DNA of 64,000 nucleotides, taken from the NCBI GenBank assembly GCA_013180625.2, contig SNVD02011482.1, positions 372,001 through 436,000 on the forward strand. Reading direction: 5' to 3'. This stretch comes from Boswellia sacra (Eukaryota > Streptophyta > Magnoliopsida > Sapindales > Burseraceae). This document shows positions 11,973 to 23,937 of this stretch, piece by piece. The notes beneath the pieces are model-generated. The model ran no database searches. It saw only the letters and a program-made list of their open reading frames with translations, and was not told the DNA's origin. The number at the start of each line of letters is the position of its first letter. Within the stretch, counting starts at the first letter, position 1. Made by a program: the position numbers and the translations under genes.

Positions 11973-12947
11973 ATGTAATGCATTGTGTGAAATGTGATGT
12001 ATCAGTGTGGAATGTAATATGTAGTTAAAAAAAAACAAAGAAAATCTAATGAAGCTTTCAGTCAAGCATTACATAATTTCAGAACTAAATATTCATGCAT
12101 TACATGATTTTAGAACTAACTATTCATGCATTACATAATTTCAGAACTAAGTATCTAAAATACCAAATAGCCTATATCATCCATCACAAATCCTGTCAAA
12201 AATAAAGTATCAAAGACCTTAAATCAGTGCATATTAGTATTCATTTTGCATGCATCCTAATGTATGTATGCACCATGAATACTCCAAAAAAACAACAAAC
12301 TCTACAAGGGTGTTCATAAGTCTAACAAAAAAAGCTTATGGTTATCATATAAAAGCAAGTAAATAATGGTCCTTGATGCTCTCTGGTGGGCTTTGATGCC
12401 TTTTCTAGGTCAATCTTCATTTTGAGTTGGCTGTGTGAAAGGTGGTTGTTGGCTTGCTGTTGTTGGAATCTCAGTAGGCTGCCCATCTCTGTTGGTTCCC
12501 TGAAGTTGGAGTGTAAAGCTTAACGGTAAATTTGCAAAATTTCAATGTAAATTATAAATTGGAAAAGTAATTGTTTAGTTTGTAAGCAACCCTGGTTATC
12601 ATTGTTAATTGCACTATTTCTCTTCTTAACTTTGCCTTTGTGGCTTGTTGTAACAACAATCTCTATTGCCTCCCTATCTCTAATGTTATTGGTTGCCTGC
12701 ATACAAAGATTCAATGCAATTTTATAATGATAAAAAAGTAAGAAGTTACTTAATTGCAAACCTTGTTTATCATTACAAGCCATAATGTTTTTGCATGTAC
12801 CTCCTCTATGGCTTAAGTTAATCTAGTGTCCATTTACTCCCTGTCACAAGCAAAGAAAAGAAGTTTACGATTATATAGTGATGAAGAAGGCCTTAATAAA
12901 GCCATGTAAAACACTTAAGTTACCTTGGCCCTAATTGCCCTAGCATT

Positions 12948-13830
12948 TTATGGAGCCAGCATACGTGTCCTCCTATTATGGTTATCGCCATTGTAGAAGC
13001 TACAACGGATCATAAAATACCTCTTGTTCCTGATAGCAGGTTCATGCAATTCCCTTTTTCTCACTTTTTTTGGCCTACCAGGCTTCCTGGTTTTAGTGAG
13101 GGGTAAAATCTCAACTCCATTTCCCTCAGGCCAAACACTTTGATATGTTAGTAGATGAAGCATGCCAGCATAGGTCTCTTCATAGCTTCAATTGTGAGGA
13201 GTGGGTCAATGTACTCTTCAGCATTTAGTCTAGAGTAGCAAATAGCCCCTATGGCATGCTTACATGGTATGCCAGTGAGCAACCATGTAGCACAGTCATA
13301 ACTATGTTCAGCATGCTTCACTTCAAAAGTTCTTGTCCCATCTAACACTTCAAACTCCAGCTGACCATTGTGAATGAGCATTAACTGTCTCCCTTCATTC
13401 ATCAAAGTTGTCATTTTTTTCTCTCACATTTGGAGGTACTCTTTGATTCCAGCTAGTAACCAGCACCCCTTTTTTTAAATGTCTTCATTATAGATTTCCT
13501 TATGTGATTTAACAAACCCAAAACTGGTTTGCATCTCCACTCCCCTAAAAATCTATTATAGCTCTCAATAAAGTTGTTGTTGATATGGTTTGTTTTAGTT
13601 GTTCTATCAATAGCCCACTTATACCAGACAGCTAGATCTATATCCATAAGCCACTTTGCTGCTGCATCATTTGCCTGGTTGATTTTTGTCATTGCATTCA
13701 ACCAATCAGACTTGTTTGCGGACCTCCCAGATTCTCAGAATAGATCATCAATCTTCAAGCCTGGGTATCTTGCCCTCATGTTTACATGCATGTGTCTAGC
13801 ACATCTCCTAAATAGGTGTAGTTATTAATT
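12948..13830 (-). pseudogene. Mutator-like (MULE) transposase, C-terminal remnant
   Basis: Reading leftward, the minus strand gives the C-terminal half of a plant MULE transposase: CARHMHVNMRARYPG at about 13,800; INNNFIESYNRFLGEWRCKP (13,453-13,701); after a frameshift near 13,420 a SWIM-type zinc motif, YDCATWLLTGIPCKHAIGAI (13,148-13,414); then, after another frame change, the basic tail KTRKPGRPKKVRKREL and a degraded knuckle ending HNRRTR (12,948-13,163). The catalytic Asp-bearing half that should lie to the right of 13,830 was not found, so the gene is 5'-truncated as well as frameshifted. Confidence 0.8.
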
Positions 13831-14183
13831 TATTTAAAGAACTTTAAAAATGTCTATAAAAGAAAAAGAAGTAAAAGTGACGTAAGAGGAAAAAATGATG
13901 GAAACAAGATTGAGTTCAAGTTTTTGTCTCTTAAAGCATGATGAAGTAGTGCTAGCTCTAATATTATTGTTACATTCACCATTTAACAAAAAGCTAAAAC
14001 AAATCGTGTTCATTTGGTTAAAGCTAAAACAAGTTGTTGTTTAGTTATTTATTTTTGTCCATTGTTAAAATAACCTTGATTAGGGACTAATAACTAGTTT
14101 GGGGTCTTTTTAGTTTAAGAAATAAATGGTTTCTACTTTCTATTATAATTTCAAAATTATCAAATTCTAGAATTAATTGTAAG
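13831..14183. other. AT-rich spacer
   Basis: Lies between the truncated transposase and the hAT-type element. Nothing recognisable was seen; the expected N-terminal transposase coding could not be read here. Confidence 0.5.
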
Positions 14184-15132
14184 TAAGGGTGGGAATTCAG
14201 GTTTGTGGGTCGTGTTCGTGTCGTGTTGAGCTATGACACGACAAAAATTAGTCCAACCCAAACCTGACCCGTTTATTATTCGTGTTAAGGAGACTCAACC
14301 CGAACACGACTCGATTATTAAACGGGTGACCCGCGAGTGACACGACACAATATGCGAATACGAATAATAAATGCATCATTTTCGTGTTAGACACGAATAT
14401 GACCTGTTTAACATGATTATGACACGTTTAAATATTTGACACCTTTATGACATGTTTTACAGGCATGATTACAACATGTTTAAATGATTAACATAATTAT
14501 GACACGATTAAGCATTTCAATTTCTAACCTATTTCAGTATTTTTAAATTAAAAAAGTTAATAATAAGAAAATATTCAAAATTAATCCACAATATAATAAA
14601 AAGTCAACTAAATATCAAGTTCCATACAAACTTAAAATGTAATTTAGCTTTAGAAAAAAATCCATTGCATCTTTTTAACTCTTAAGTAACCTACAAAAAA
14701 AAATATATAAAAAAAAAATTTAGAGAAGTTCAAGATCATATCAAAATTAATAATAATATAATATTAATATTAATAAAAATACAACATTGAATTTAGCTAT
14801 CTAATAAACATATAATGAATTTTAAAATTAATTTACAATTATAATTGTGTCACTTTAAAAATAATCATTTCAATCTGTGTTAGTCATGTTGTCATGTTTT
14901 ATTCGGGTTAATCGTGTCATAAATGAGTTCGTGTCATAAACAGGTTCGTGTCATAAATGGGTTGTGTCACTTGTGGGTACAATCCCTTAACCCAAACATG
15001 ACCCAATTATTAAACAGGTTGAAAATTTCAATCCGAACACGATCCAAACACGATTAAGACAAACCCAAACCCGCTAATTTCTGTGTCGTGTCGTGTCGGG
15101 TTCGCAGGTCGTGTAAAAAATTCTCACCCCTA
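14184..15132. mobile_element. Non-autonomous hAT-type element, 949 bp
   Basis: The ends read TAAGGGTGGGAATT and, on the complement of the right end, TAGGGGTGAGAATT. They are flanked by a perfect 8-bp target duplication ATTGTAAG (14,176-14,183 and 15,133-15,140), the size typical of hAT elements. Both subterminal regions are packed with GTGTCGTGTC-like and CATAAATGGGTT-like motifs in opposite orientation. The middle is AT-rich with no transposase. Confidence 0.88.
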
Positions 15133-15140
15133 ATTGTAAG

Positions 15141-15943
15141 GTGTTCTCCTGACTCATGGCAACAACCATGGTGACGTGCATAACAAACCTTGGCCTATAC
15201 ATACTAAAAGAAATAGTAGTTTGTGTGCGCATTTTTTTGTTTGCTTGCATTTTCATATTTACAATTTTTTTAATTGGAAATTCCCAATGATAATGAAATG
15301 ATACTTATTCCAAATGGAGATCAAGTCTCGTATCACTTGTAAAATTACTCGTTTGTTTCATTACTCCTTTTAAAAAATAGATTTTTTATACTAGGAAAAA
15401 AAAAAAAGAAAGTCGATATGCTTCTTCTAATTCCTTATCCTTAAATTAATCATTTCCATAAAATATTATTCCTATAAATAACCAATTATAGGAATGAAAT
15501 CTTGACATAATTTATATTACTTTCTTTTTCTCTTTTTTTTTTTCATTTACACCTTTCTTTGGGATAGTAAATTATTTATATTAAATAAATGCAATATTCA
15601 ATTGAAGTTCTTGTCAAATTATTTCAAAGGAGGCATATATAATAATATAGCAAAAGGAATTAGAAACTCGATAAATAATCATAAAAGATTTATATCTTGG
15701 CAATAACACACACCAAGACATGTTAGTTGCAGGTGAACATAGTCGATTCTCTCTACATTGCCAATAATTTGTAGGAAGGATCACACTCCAACCTTTTCCA
15801 AACATCTTAGGAGAGGGGCAAACGTGCTTTAATGTTGTCATCTATGTGTTGGTCATAAAATTTTGGCTTATCACATGTGCGGGTTAGGCCGAGGCTATAA
15901 AGTTTCTTTTTGGTTTTGGACAGGAACAAACACAAAATAAAAT
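15141..15943. other. AT-rich intergenic DNA
   Basis: No gene, RNA or repeat boundary recognised. It ends in the first copy of the AAAATAAAAT target duplication (15,934-15,943). Confidence 0.5.
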
Positions 15944-16224
15944 GGGATAATGTAATAGAATACCCCTATCTTTTGGTTTAATATCATGCTTATTGACCAT
16001 TTATATTTTATCATAAATTTCATCCTTATATTTTAAAAAATTCATTACAAACCTCCCTTATGTTAAAATTGCTGTTAGATGATGTCAAATTTTCATCCAT
16101 TTTGACTTCTTTTACTAAAATACCCTTAATGAATATAATTAATTAACTAAAAAATAATAAAATAATTAGATTTTGAACCCTAATTTCCCAATCTTCATAT
16201 CCTCCCCGTCATTTCCTACCATCT

Positions 16225-16500
16225 TCATTACCTCTCTCGCCACCCATCTCCTCTGCCATCTCCATCGCTTCCATCTCCTCAGCCATCTCTATCGCCTGCC
16301 ATTTCCTCTGCCATCTCCATTGGCTCCTATCTGCTCCATCATCTCCATCGCCACCCATCTCCTTTACCATCTTCATCGCTCCCATCTCCTCCACCATCTC
16401 CATTGCCTCCCATCTCCTTCTTCATCTCCATTGTGACCCATCTCCTCTACCATCTCCATCGCTCCCATCTCCTCCATCATCTCCATCGCCTCTTTGACAC
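16225..16500. repeat. CATCTCC-type minisatellite
   Basis: Irregular tandem repeats of units such as CCATCTCCATCGCTCCCATC fill this interval. Open frames on both strands (Leu/His/Pro-rich on +, Met/Glu-rich on -) are products of the repeat and are not called as genes. Confidence 0.8.
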
Positions 16501-17559
16501 CTCCTCTGTCATCTCTGACTTTAAAGAAATTGTTGCCAATCTAGTGGTGGCAGCGGCGGCTGGAGGTGAACCAGCCATGGTTGCGGCGACTTGCCATATC
16601 TTGGTGAGCAGGGCTATATCTGATCGAGATACCATGCACCCAACATAGAGAAATTAAATTATTATTATTATTAATTTTTTAAATTTTGACTACTCTGCTA
16701 TAACATTCACAAGATTTTTGTATGAATTCGATCAATACTTGTTCCTGTTTTTTGGATTTTTATTTTTTTATCTCTTAATATATAATCAAATTATTATACA
16801 AATTTTATTATTTTAAAGAATATGGAATTACGTTAGAAAACTTTTGTTTAATTTTATTTAATTCTATTTTTGAATTGTCTTATGTCAGCTTGAATTTTAC
16901 TGGTGGCTAGTGATGTGTTTGCATTCTGGCAAGATTCTGGATGAAGCACCCTGACTTGATTAGAAGCGGCATGAGTAGTAGCGAAACCAGCTTCAACACA
17001 GTGGCAGTGGCAGTGGCAAAAGCTATGGGTGCTTCGATTTGATTTTATTGTGTGCTTGTTGGATTCAGTGATGTGAGAGTAATTAGATCATATGAAGCGC
17101 TTGTTGGATTGGTTTGGCTATTTGATGCAATTGGCGAAAGAAGCTAGCTGGATTGGTGTTGGTGTTACAGTGTGAAGGAGAAAGAAGCTAGCTGTTTCTG
17201 TTTGTTTAGCATAAGAAGATTGTGAGGAATATTGGAAAAAAGAATTATTGTGAGGGGAATTGATTTTAAAGGGTTTTCTTTTAAAAAAATTATTGTGAGG
17301 GGATATTGGTGCTAATATGTTGGTGGTTTTAGGAAAGAAATAAGAAAGGAAAAATTCTATTCATGTGTTGGATGAAAAATTAGGATGACCAATGAAATTA
17401 ATTTTTCAAGCCACATCACCAAGGCATACAAATTTTCCTTTTACTTTAATTGGAATAACTGGATCTTTTATCCTCCATGACAGCATAACTCCTGGGATGG
17501 TGGATCCTTCATTATTGATTTGGTCGACAAGGACTTCGTCATTATTACTATTATTGAGA

Positions 17560-18195
17560 ATTTTTGGTTGACCAGATAATTACATTACAAGCCTCTTGTT
17601 TAGTCGACGAAGGACACGACTTCCAATTTCATCTTCAAAGATATTGCATGGCACAAGTTACTAAATCAGAGCCGTCAATGTCAAAAAAAGTATTTAATAA
17701 GAACTGCTCCTCCTAGGTTCAATGATTATTTCCCAAGTTCAATAAAATTTAATAAAGTATTAGAGGCATTAGATTCTATAGAAGCCTCTCTCCAAGTGTC
17801 TCCATGGCTTCAGGTGTCACTGTTAACTCCCTTGCATGCAGTATGATGTCAACCAAGCTCCATGCATCTCGTCACCTGTCAATCATGCTGCATGCATCTC
17901 GTCACCTATAAGCAAACTCTCCTATAAATATAGTCTTTGGCTGCAATTCAAGGTTTAGAAAACAATCTCTCTCTAAAAACCCACTCTCTCCCTCTTTAAC
18001 TCGTCTCTTCCTGTCGACCAAAAATTTTCACTCCAGAATTAATCTCTGACTTGAGCATCAGAGGATTATCGCCGACAACACCACCAACGCCTCTGAACCT
18101 TTATTTTCTACTTGTATAAAGAGTCAGGTCCTCCACAATAAATACAAATTTTACTATTGAGTTAGAGGTCGATCGATTTTCAACATCAACTTCAT
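17560..18195 (+). repeat. Possible solo LTR inside the Mutator-type element
   Basis: Has LTR-like organisation: a TATAAATA box (17,933-17,940), then a CT-rich leader, then CTGACTTGAGCATCAGAGG, a phrase common near the ends of plant Gypsy LTRs. It also contains two copies of CATGCATCTCGTCACCT (17,861-17,877 and 17,891-17,907). No matching second LTR, clear termini or target duplication was found, so this is tentative. Confidence 0.4.
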
Positions 18196-18546
18196 GTTAT
18201 AAATTTCTAGGTTTTGTTGGTTTTCTGGGCCTTATTGAGGTGTGTTGTCTTGTCTGTGGTATTCGGAAAAAGAAAAGAAAGAGAAAGACAGGGGAAACAG
18301 ACGAACTTGTACAGTGAAAGAAAATTTAATTTTTACATTATAATAGAAAGAAGGTTAAATGACCAATTCAACCCTCTAAAATCAACTTATTTACCTTTGT
18401 TTGACAGAATTTTTAACAGTGTTTTGTGATGATTTTTGATGATTTTAAAAAATCGCAAGGATGAAATTTATAACAAAAATATAAACGGTTCGCATGATAT
18501 TAAGCTAAAAGTCGGGGTACTTCGTGATATTAACCCAAAATAAAAT

Positions 18547-18983
18547 TGGTTTAGTTGTCGTCTTGTCTGGGATAATAGGGACAACACGAAATGCCAAATT
18601 GAGAGGATCAACCCCCAATTACCTCAAATTCTTACTCTCATGTTGGAATTGGAACTTAATGAATGCATTTCTCCCTACTTTTCGTCTTCATTCACTGCCA
18701 CTGCCACGGCCACCTACCCTATTTTTCATATTGCATCACCTCCACGTTTACAACCCTCTACCCTACAATTCCAGTAATGTGCTAAACTCCAAAATAATAT
18801 ATAATAATTGAAACAAAATATCTATCTATGGAATCATTCTATCTATGGAATCATTAGATTAAGATGAGAAAATTGATAATAATTAAATTAATTAAAAGGT
18901 CTTTTAGCATGCATATGTGAGGATGACGAAGCTTAGAGGTAGAGGGTCAACCACTACAGGCTGTCAAAGAGAAGGAGAGGGAA
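18547..18983 (+). promoter_or_regulatory. Upstream region of cystinosin copy B
   Basis: Only about 440 bp separates the Mutator-type element from the start codon, so promoter and 5' leader must lie here or inside the element. A purine-rich leader (GAGAAGGAGAGGGAA) precedes the ATG. No clear TATA box was identified. Confidence 0.4.
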
Positions 18984-21900
18984 ATGGTGTCCTGGAGTTC
19001 GATTCCGCTTGAAATCACGTACCACGTTCTGGGATGGATTGCATTCACATCATGGTCAGTAGGTTTCTACCCGCAAGTCATCTTAAATTTTCTACGGAAA
19101 AGGTACTTCCTTTCCTTTCCATTTCTATTTTGCATAGCAGCTGAATTGGAGTTGTTTGAATTACATTAATTGATGTTTGTGTTTGGATGTGGTAGTGTTG
19201 TGGGGTTGAGCTTTGACTTTGTTTTACTGAATTTGACCAAGCACTCTTCCTACATGATATATAACGTTTGTCTCTACTTCAGTCCTGCTATTCAGACACA
19301 GTACTTTCACAAGTATGGCTTTGATCAGGTTTCTTTTCTCTTTTCTCAATATTATCTTTCCACTTTTTCAGTTAGGAATCAACTTCTGCTCTGGGTTTCA
19401 TTTATTCAATTATTCTGACCTTGTTTCTACTTGTTACAGATGATTCCTGTGGCTGCAAATGATGTTGCGTTTTCAATACATGCTCTTCTGTTGACGGCTA
19501 TCACCTTGTTCCAAATTGCTATCTATGAAGTAAGTGTCTGCTTCTTCTGCTTCTTCTTTAGTACTTTATTTTTTTCAAATTTTATTATATACATGGGTGG
19601 GACGGGTGGCTCATCATTTTAATGTTGCAGATGCTGTTGTATTCCTGATGTAGCCAGAAAATCAATGTTTTTGGGGCTAGGTTCAAATAATTATAAAATT
19701 TAGAAAAATTTAATAAAAGTAATAAATATTAAAGCAATAAATTTATTATTATTATTTTTTATTTTTGTATATCTACACTTTTCTATTTTGAAAGTATTGT
19801 ATGATAATGAAGTAGGTTACAGATTTAAGTGGTAGTATCTAATCTCCTTGCTGTTGTTCTTAATATATAAATTGGTTTGGCTCGTTCCTTAGAACATGTT
19901 ATCAGTCTCATCAAATACATCTTTAACTATATAATTCAACCATTGCTTCTCCATTTGTTTCTGAAAGCAAATTTTCATCACAAAATACTGAAGAAATTAG
20001 GTTTGGCTCTAAATTGGTAGACAAAAAGAAATGGGAAACATAAATAAGTGATATTTTTCTTTTGGTAAACTTAAAAATTAATAAACATGAGAGTATTATT
20101 TGCAAAAAAAGTTCCTATTCAGGAGGGGCAGTTGCACCTCTTGGTTCCTTCATCTGTCCCTGATTGTATTCAATTTGTTTTGGCTTTTATTGTTGTACCT
20201 GCAGCGTGGAGTTCAAAAGATCTCTAGGATTTCTATAGCAATTGTCTCTGCTGTGTGGTTATTTGCTGCAGTTTGTTTCTTTGTGGCGTTGCCTAGCCAT
20301 TCTTGGCTTTGGCTCATCAACATCTTTAGGTAGGTTACCATTTAAAAGTTCTATCTCTTGATTATGGCTTGTGATTAGTCAACTCTACGTACTATTGTAA
20401 CATTCATGCTATCTTTAATATGGGGCTTTTCTATATATATGCATACAAAGGTTATTCTGTGTAGTTAATTGAATCCGGTGGACTTCTTCTTTCCACCAAA
20501 CTTTAAGATACATCTAGCTCGTGAACTAGGCACAGGTTTTTGCTGGAAGTTAGCACCTTCACTATATATTAGTTCATGGTCTTTGAGATTGTCCCATTTC
20601 CATCTCTAATGAAGTGATGTAAATCCTTTTATGGCACGAGGCTAGAATTTCCATCTATTCTTTTTTCCTTTTGGGAAACTGGATTGCGTCAATTTAGACT
20701 GTTTGCTATGTTTCTGTCAGCATTTCCTTGAGCTTTAAATTTGGTGTTTCGTTAAACATATGCTTACTTAGGAGTTGGTTTCCATAGTTTGAACACTGAC
20801 TTTCCTTTGTAGCTTTGCCTAATCCATATACTTTCCGATAAGCCTATATTGTTGGAAACTGGAGACTTAGGTGCTTTCCTATATCTTAATCTACCTCAAA
20901 TACTGATATATTTATGTTAAGACAGAGACCACTGAAATGAAAGGAAGTAGAATCATTTTAAATGAAAACACTTGGTGGATACTGAAATACAGGGGAAAAA
21001 ATTTTGTGGAGGAACTTAGGCACCCTGGAAACTCTCTGTTAGCTCGGTGAGAGCATAATGTTTTAGTGATACAGAAAGCTAATTTTAGATTGAAATTAGT
21101 TCAATTTTATTCCTGGAACGACCTGAACAGTATGCTGATGAACGCTGCTGAGTCTTAATGATATTTTTTGTAATGAATTGACAAGCTTTTTTTGCCCTCT
21201 TTTTCCTTATTAGATGTGGGAATTGGGGGATTAGAAGAGGGATTCTTTAGGCAATTTGGAGGGAGGTGGCTGCAAATTCTGCCATAATGACCTCTGTTCC
21301 ACCTTTACCATGGCCATTGCTCAACGGCACTCATTTCTTTTCTCTTCTATATACATAATGAGTGGAAGTGTTCTTCAAATTACGTCATAAATTTATTTGT
21401 TTCAATCTTGAATTGTTCAGAGGGTAAATATTGAAACCTTTTTGCAACTTTGATTTTGTTTTAGCTCAATTGAAATTTTTGTGGTACTCGTCAACTATAT
21501 GCTCATTTTTGTTGACTTTAATTTTGTCTCAGCTCAATTCAAGTGCTCATGACACTCATTAAATATACACCCCAGGTCAGATTCCCCTTCTCTCTGATAT
21601 TTTTGTGTTGAAGAATTGTTCACATTGTTTTCTTACTATGTTGATTGATGCATCATAACTTATGTGAAAGGTACTATGTAGTTTCCATGAATAAAATACA
21701 ATAACGTCTTTTTCTCCTTTGGCTGAATTTACCATTGGTGACACTGTGGATTCGTAATTTATATCTTCATTTTCTCTAGATCATGAAATGATTAAAGAAT
21801 ATTGCATCTCTAGATGCATAATAAATTATCATGACATGTTGATTTTTGTGCTTAAGTTAAACTGCATGTTTAGGCTCTGGCAATGTGCAACTATTATTAT

Positions 21901-22840
21901 GGACCATGCTGTTATTTACAGGCCATGATGAACTTCAACCGAAAGAGTACAGAGGGATTCTGCATTGGATTTGTATTACTTGATTTTCTTGGCAGCTGCA
22001 CAAATTTTTCACAGATGGTTGCGCAGTCGATTGATCAAAGTATGTGAAAGTTTCCTCTGATTAGTTATGCCATCTTAAATTATATTTTATGCATGGGTTT
22101 TTAGTCTCATTCTCTTTTTCCAGATTCTTTGGTTAACATCTATGGAAATATAGGGAAGACATTGCTGTCTATGGTATGAAACGTTCATTTATCTTTTGAT
22201 TAAGTTTCATATTATCGGCCATTTTAATGACCCATTATTTTAAGCTTCTAGCTTTTAATATGCTGCTTATCTTGTAAAAGCACTTTGTCGGCCATTTCTT
22301 TTGTTGGCGTTTCAATTTCCTAAATTTAAGCAGATTAAAGAATTAGTGGGCTTTATTTGTTTATCTTCTCATTCCTTTCTAAAAGAGTTTTCATAATTAG
22401 AAAAGATTGTATAAAATCAAAAGAATAAGAATTATTAACTTGCTTTCAAAGTTCACTCATTGCTCGGGACAAGATTTTGCATCAACACAGTTGAATTTAG
22501 ATTGTTAGTCTCAAATATAAATGTTGGGCTCATGAAGTCATGCCTGATAACTTAAGTTTTTAGGTCAAGCGGTTACTTTAACGTAGATTATGTATTAATT
22601 TATTTACTTTTCTTTAGTGATCTATTTGTTGATCAACAGAAAATACAAGAGAGACACTCTATTGAGACTATTTTGGTGTAATACGTTTTGCAGGTATGCA
22701 TATCCTTTGACCTCCTATTCATGTGTCAACATTTTCTGATATATCCTTCCAAGAAAGTGATGTTTGCTTCTGAAGTCAATAATGAGAGTTCAGAACAACT
22801 TCTTAAGTCTTCTGATCATCCAGACTGCGAAACTGTTTAA
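18984..22840 (+). CDS. CTNS: Cystinosin homologue, copy B (complete)
   Basis: Predicted proton-driven cystine exporter of the vacuole/lysosome membrane, 274 residues. Eight exons: 18984-19102, 19196-19328, 19440-19529, 20205-20329, 21533-21575, 21922-22039, 22124-22173, 22694-22840. All joins are in frame with GT-AG borders. The N-terminus MVSWSSIPLEITYHVLGWIA begins at the only suitable ATG. PQ-loop 1 contains FYPQVILNF (about residues 28-36) and is followed by VVGLSFDF; PQ-loop 2 contains KYTPQ (about 166-170) followed by LLDFLG. The layout of several hydrophobic helices and the KHSSYMIYNVCLYFSP block match plant cystinosins. It differs from copy A by many substitutions, including in exon 6 and the C-terminal tail, so the duplication is not very recent, yet introns still align. 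Confidence 0.94.
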
Positions 22841-23937
22841 AGCTGACATAGGACAGACTCTAATTCGTGAAGAAGATATGTGTATGATATTCTATGAAAA
22901 GCAGTGGACCTTTCTAATGTTTCCGCTATAATTTTCTCATTTTGTGTATAGAAAGAACGATTGATACTCAAATACCGGAAATAGCTATTAATTGAGAGAG
23001 GTGTAATTTAGAAAAGCTATTCATGTTAAGGGCAATATAAAGTGTTTATGTGGTCCTTTGGTGAATTGGTGGCATTTATCAGGGGAAATACTTGAGCTAA
23101 TCAGGCAACCAACAGCTTGATATTTGAGAGTAGACAAGAATGCACATACTACCGCAAACGTGAGAACAAAATTGTTTGGATTATATCAGGTTGAAGCACC
23201 AAAAGTATGCAAGTTACAAGCACATTGTCTTGTAGTTTTTGCTTTAAATTTTGCTCTGGTTAATTTTCAAATGAAATTTTAGCAAATTAGAAAAAGAACA
23301 GACCTGTTAGTGTAACAAATATGTTTGTGCGGTTGGGTTTGTGGGTGAGGCTCACCATTTTACCTCTTTAACTTCTTATAAAAGATATTCGATGGACCCT
23401 GGTCGTTGGCGCTTGAAAGTGAAACTCCCTAACTCACCTCCTTTTTTTTATGGAAAAATATATTCAATGTAGCCTGATTGCTAAATCATTAGCTAAGGGA
23501 AGAACAATTAAAGAAAAAGGGAAGGATGTGAATGAGATGGACAACATTCACCCTCTCTATATAGGATTCCAAAACTAGGCCAATATAAACAAGGCGGAGA
23601 ATTTAACCACTCGTTATGTTAGTGGCAAATTCTGTTGTATTATATATTATCTTGTTTACTATTTCTTTTTATTACACAGACTTGGAAGTTTAACCGGAAC
23701 AAGTATAGTCAAGTAGCTGAAAAAGGAATTGGTTTTCCTTATTTTATTACATAATGAGTTGTCAATATATATTGTCTTGGTCCACACGTACCACGACTAA
23801 ACAAACTCAGAACTCTCTTGCTTCCCAAGCTTCCTCTCTGCGTAACCGTCAGCAACTCAATATATAAACACTCACAAACACAAACACTCATCATCCTCCA
23901 TCATATCCACCAAGCCCACAACCCAATTTTGCTCAAA
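22841..23937. other. 3' UTR of cystinosin copy B, intergenic DNA and promoter of the next gene
   Basis: The copy A-like 3' flank ends near 23,105. From there to about 23,760 no gene was recognised. A TATATAT box lies near 23,766-23,772, about 170 bp before the next start codon, and probably serves the 23,938 gene, whose leader would then be about 140 nt long. Confidence 0.5.

Larger units (their letters stand above)
15944..18536. mobile_element. 2.6-kb Mutator-type non-autonomous element
   Basis: Starts GGGATAATGTAATAGAATAC and ends, on the complementary strand, GGGTTAATATCACGAAGTAC. Inverted similarity extends about 100 bp inward, including a shared TATAAATTTCATCCTT block. The element is flanked by a perfect 10-bp direct repeat AAAATAAAAT (15,934-15,943 and 18,537-18,546). 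Long terminal inverted repeats plus a 9-11 bp duplication identify the Mutator superfamily. No transposase frame is present. Cargo includes a CATCTCC-rich minisatellite, a GC-rich patch at about 16,540-16,640 and an LTR-like segment at 17,560-18,195. Confidence 0.85.

Noticed and set aside
16173..16648. Open frames on both strands over the CATCTCC repeats
   Set aside because: Low-complexity products of a minisatellite inside a transposon.
23818..23937. 40-codon N-terminal extension of the acidic protein
   Set aside because: There is no ATG in the extension (it would begin at TTG), and the text looks like translated leader; ATG 23,938 is the first usable start.
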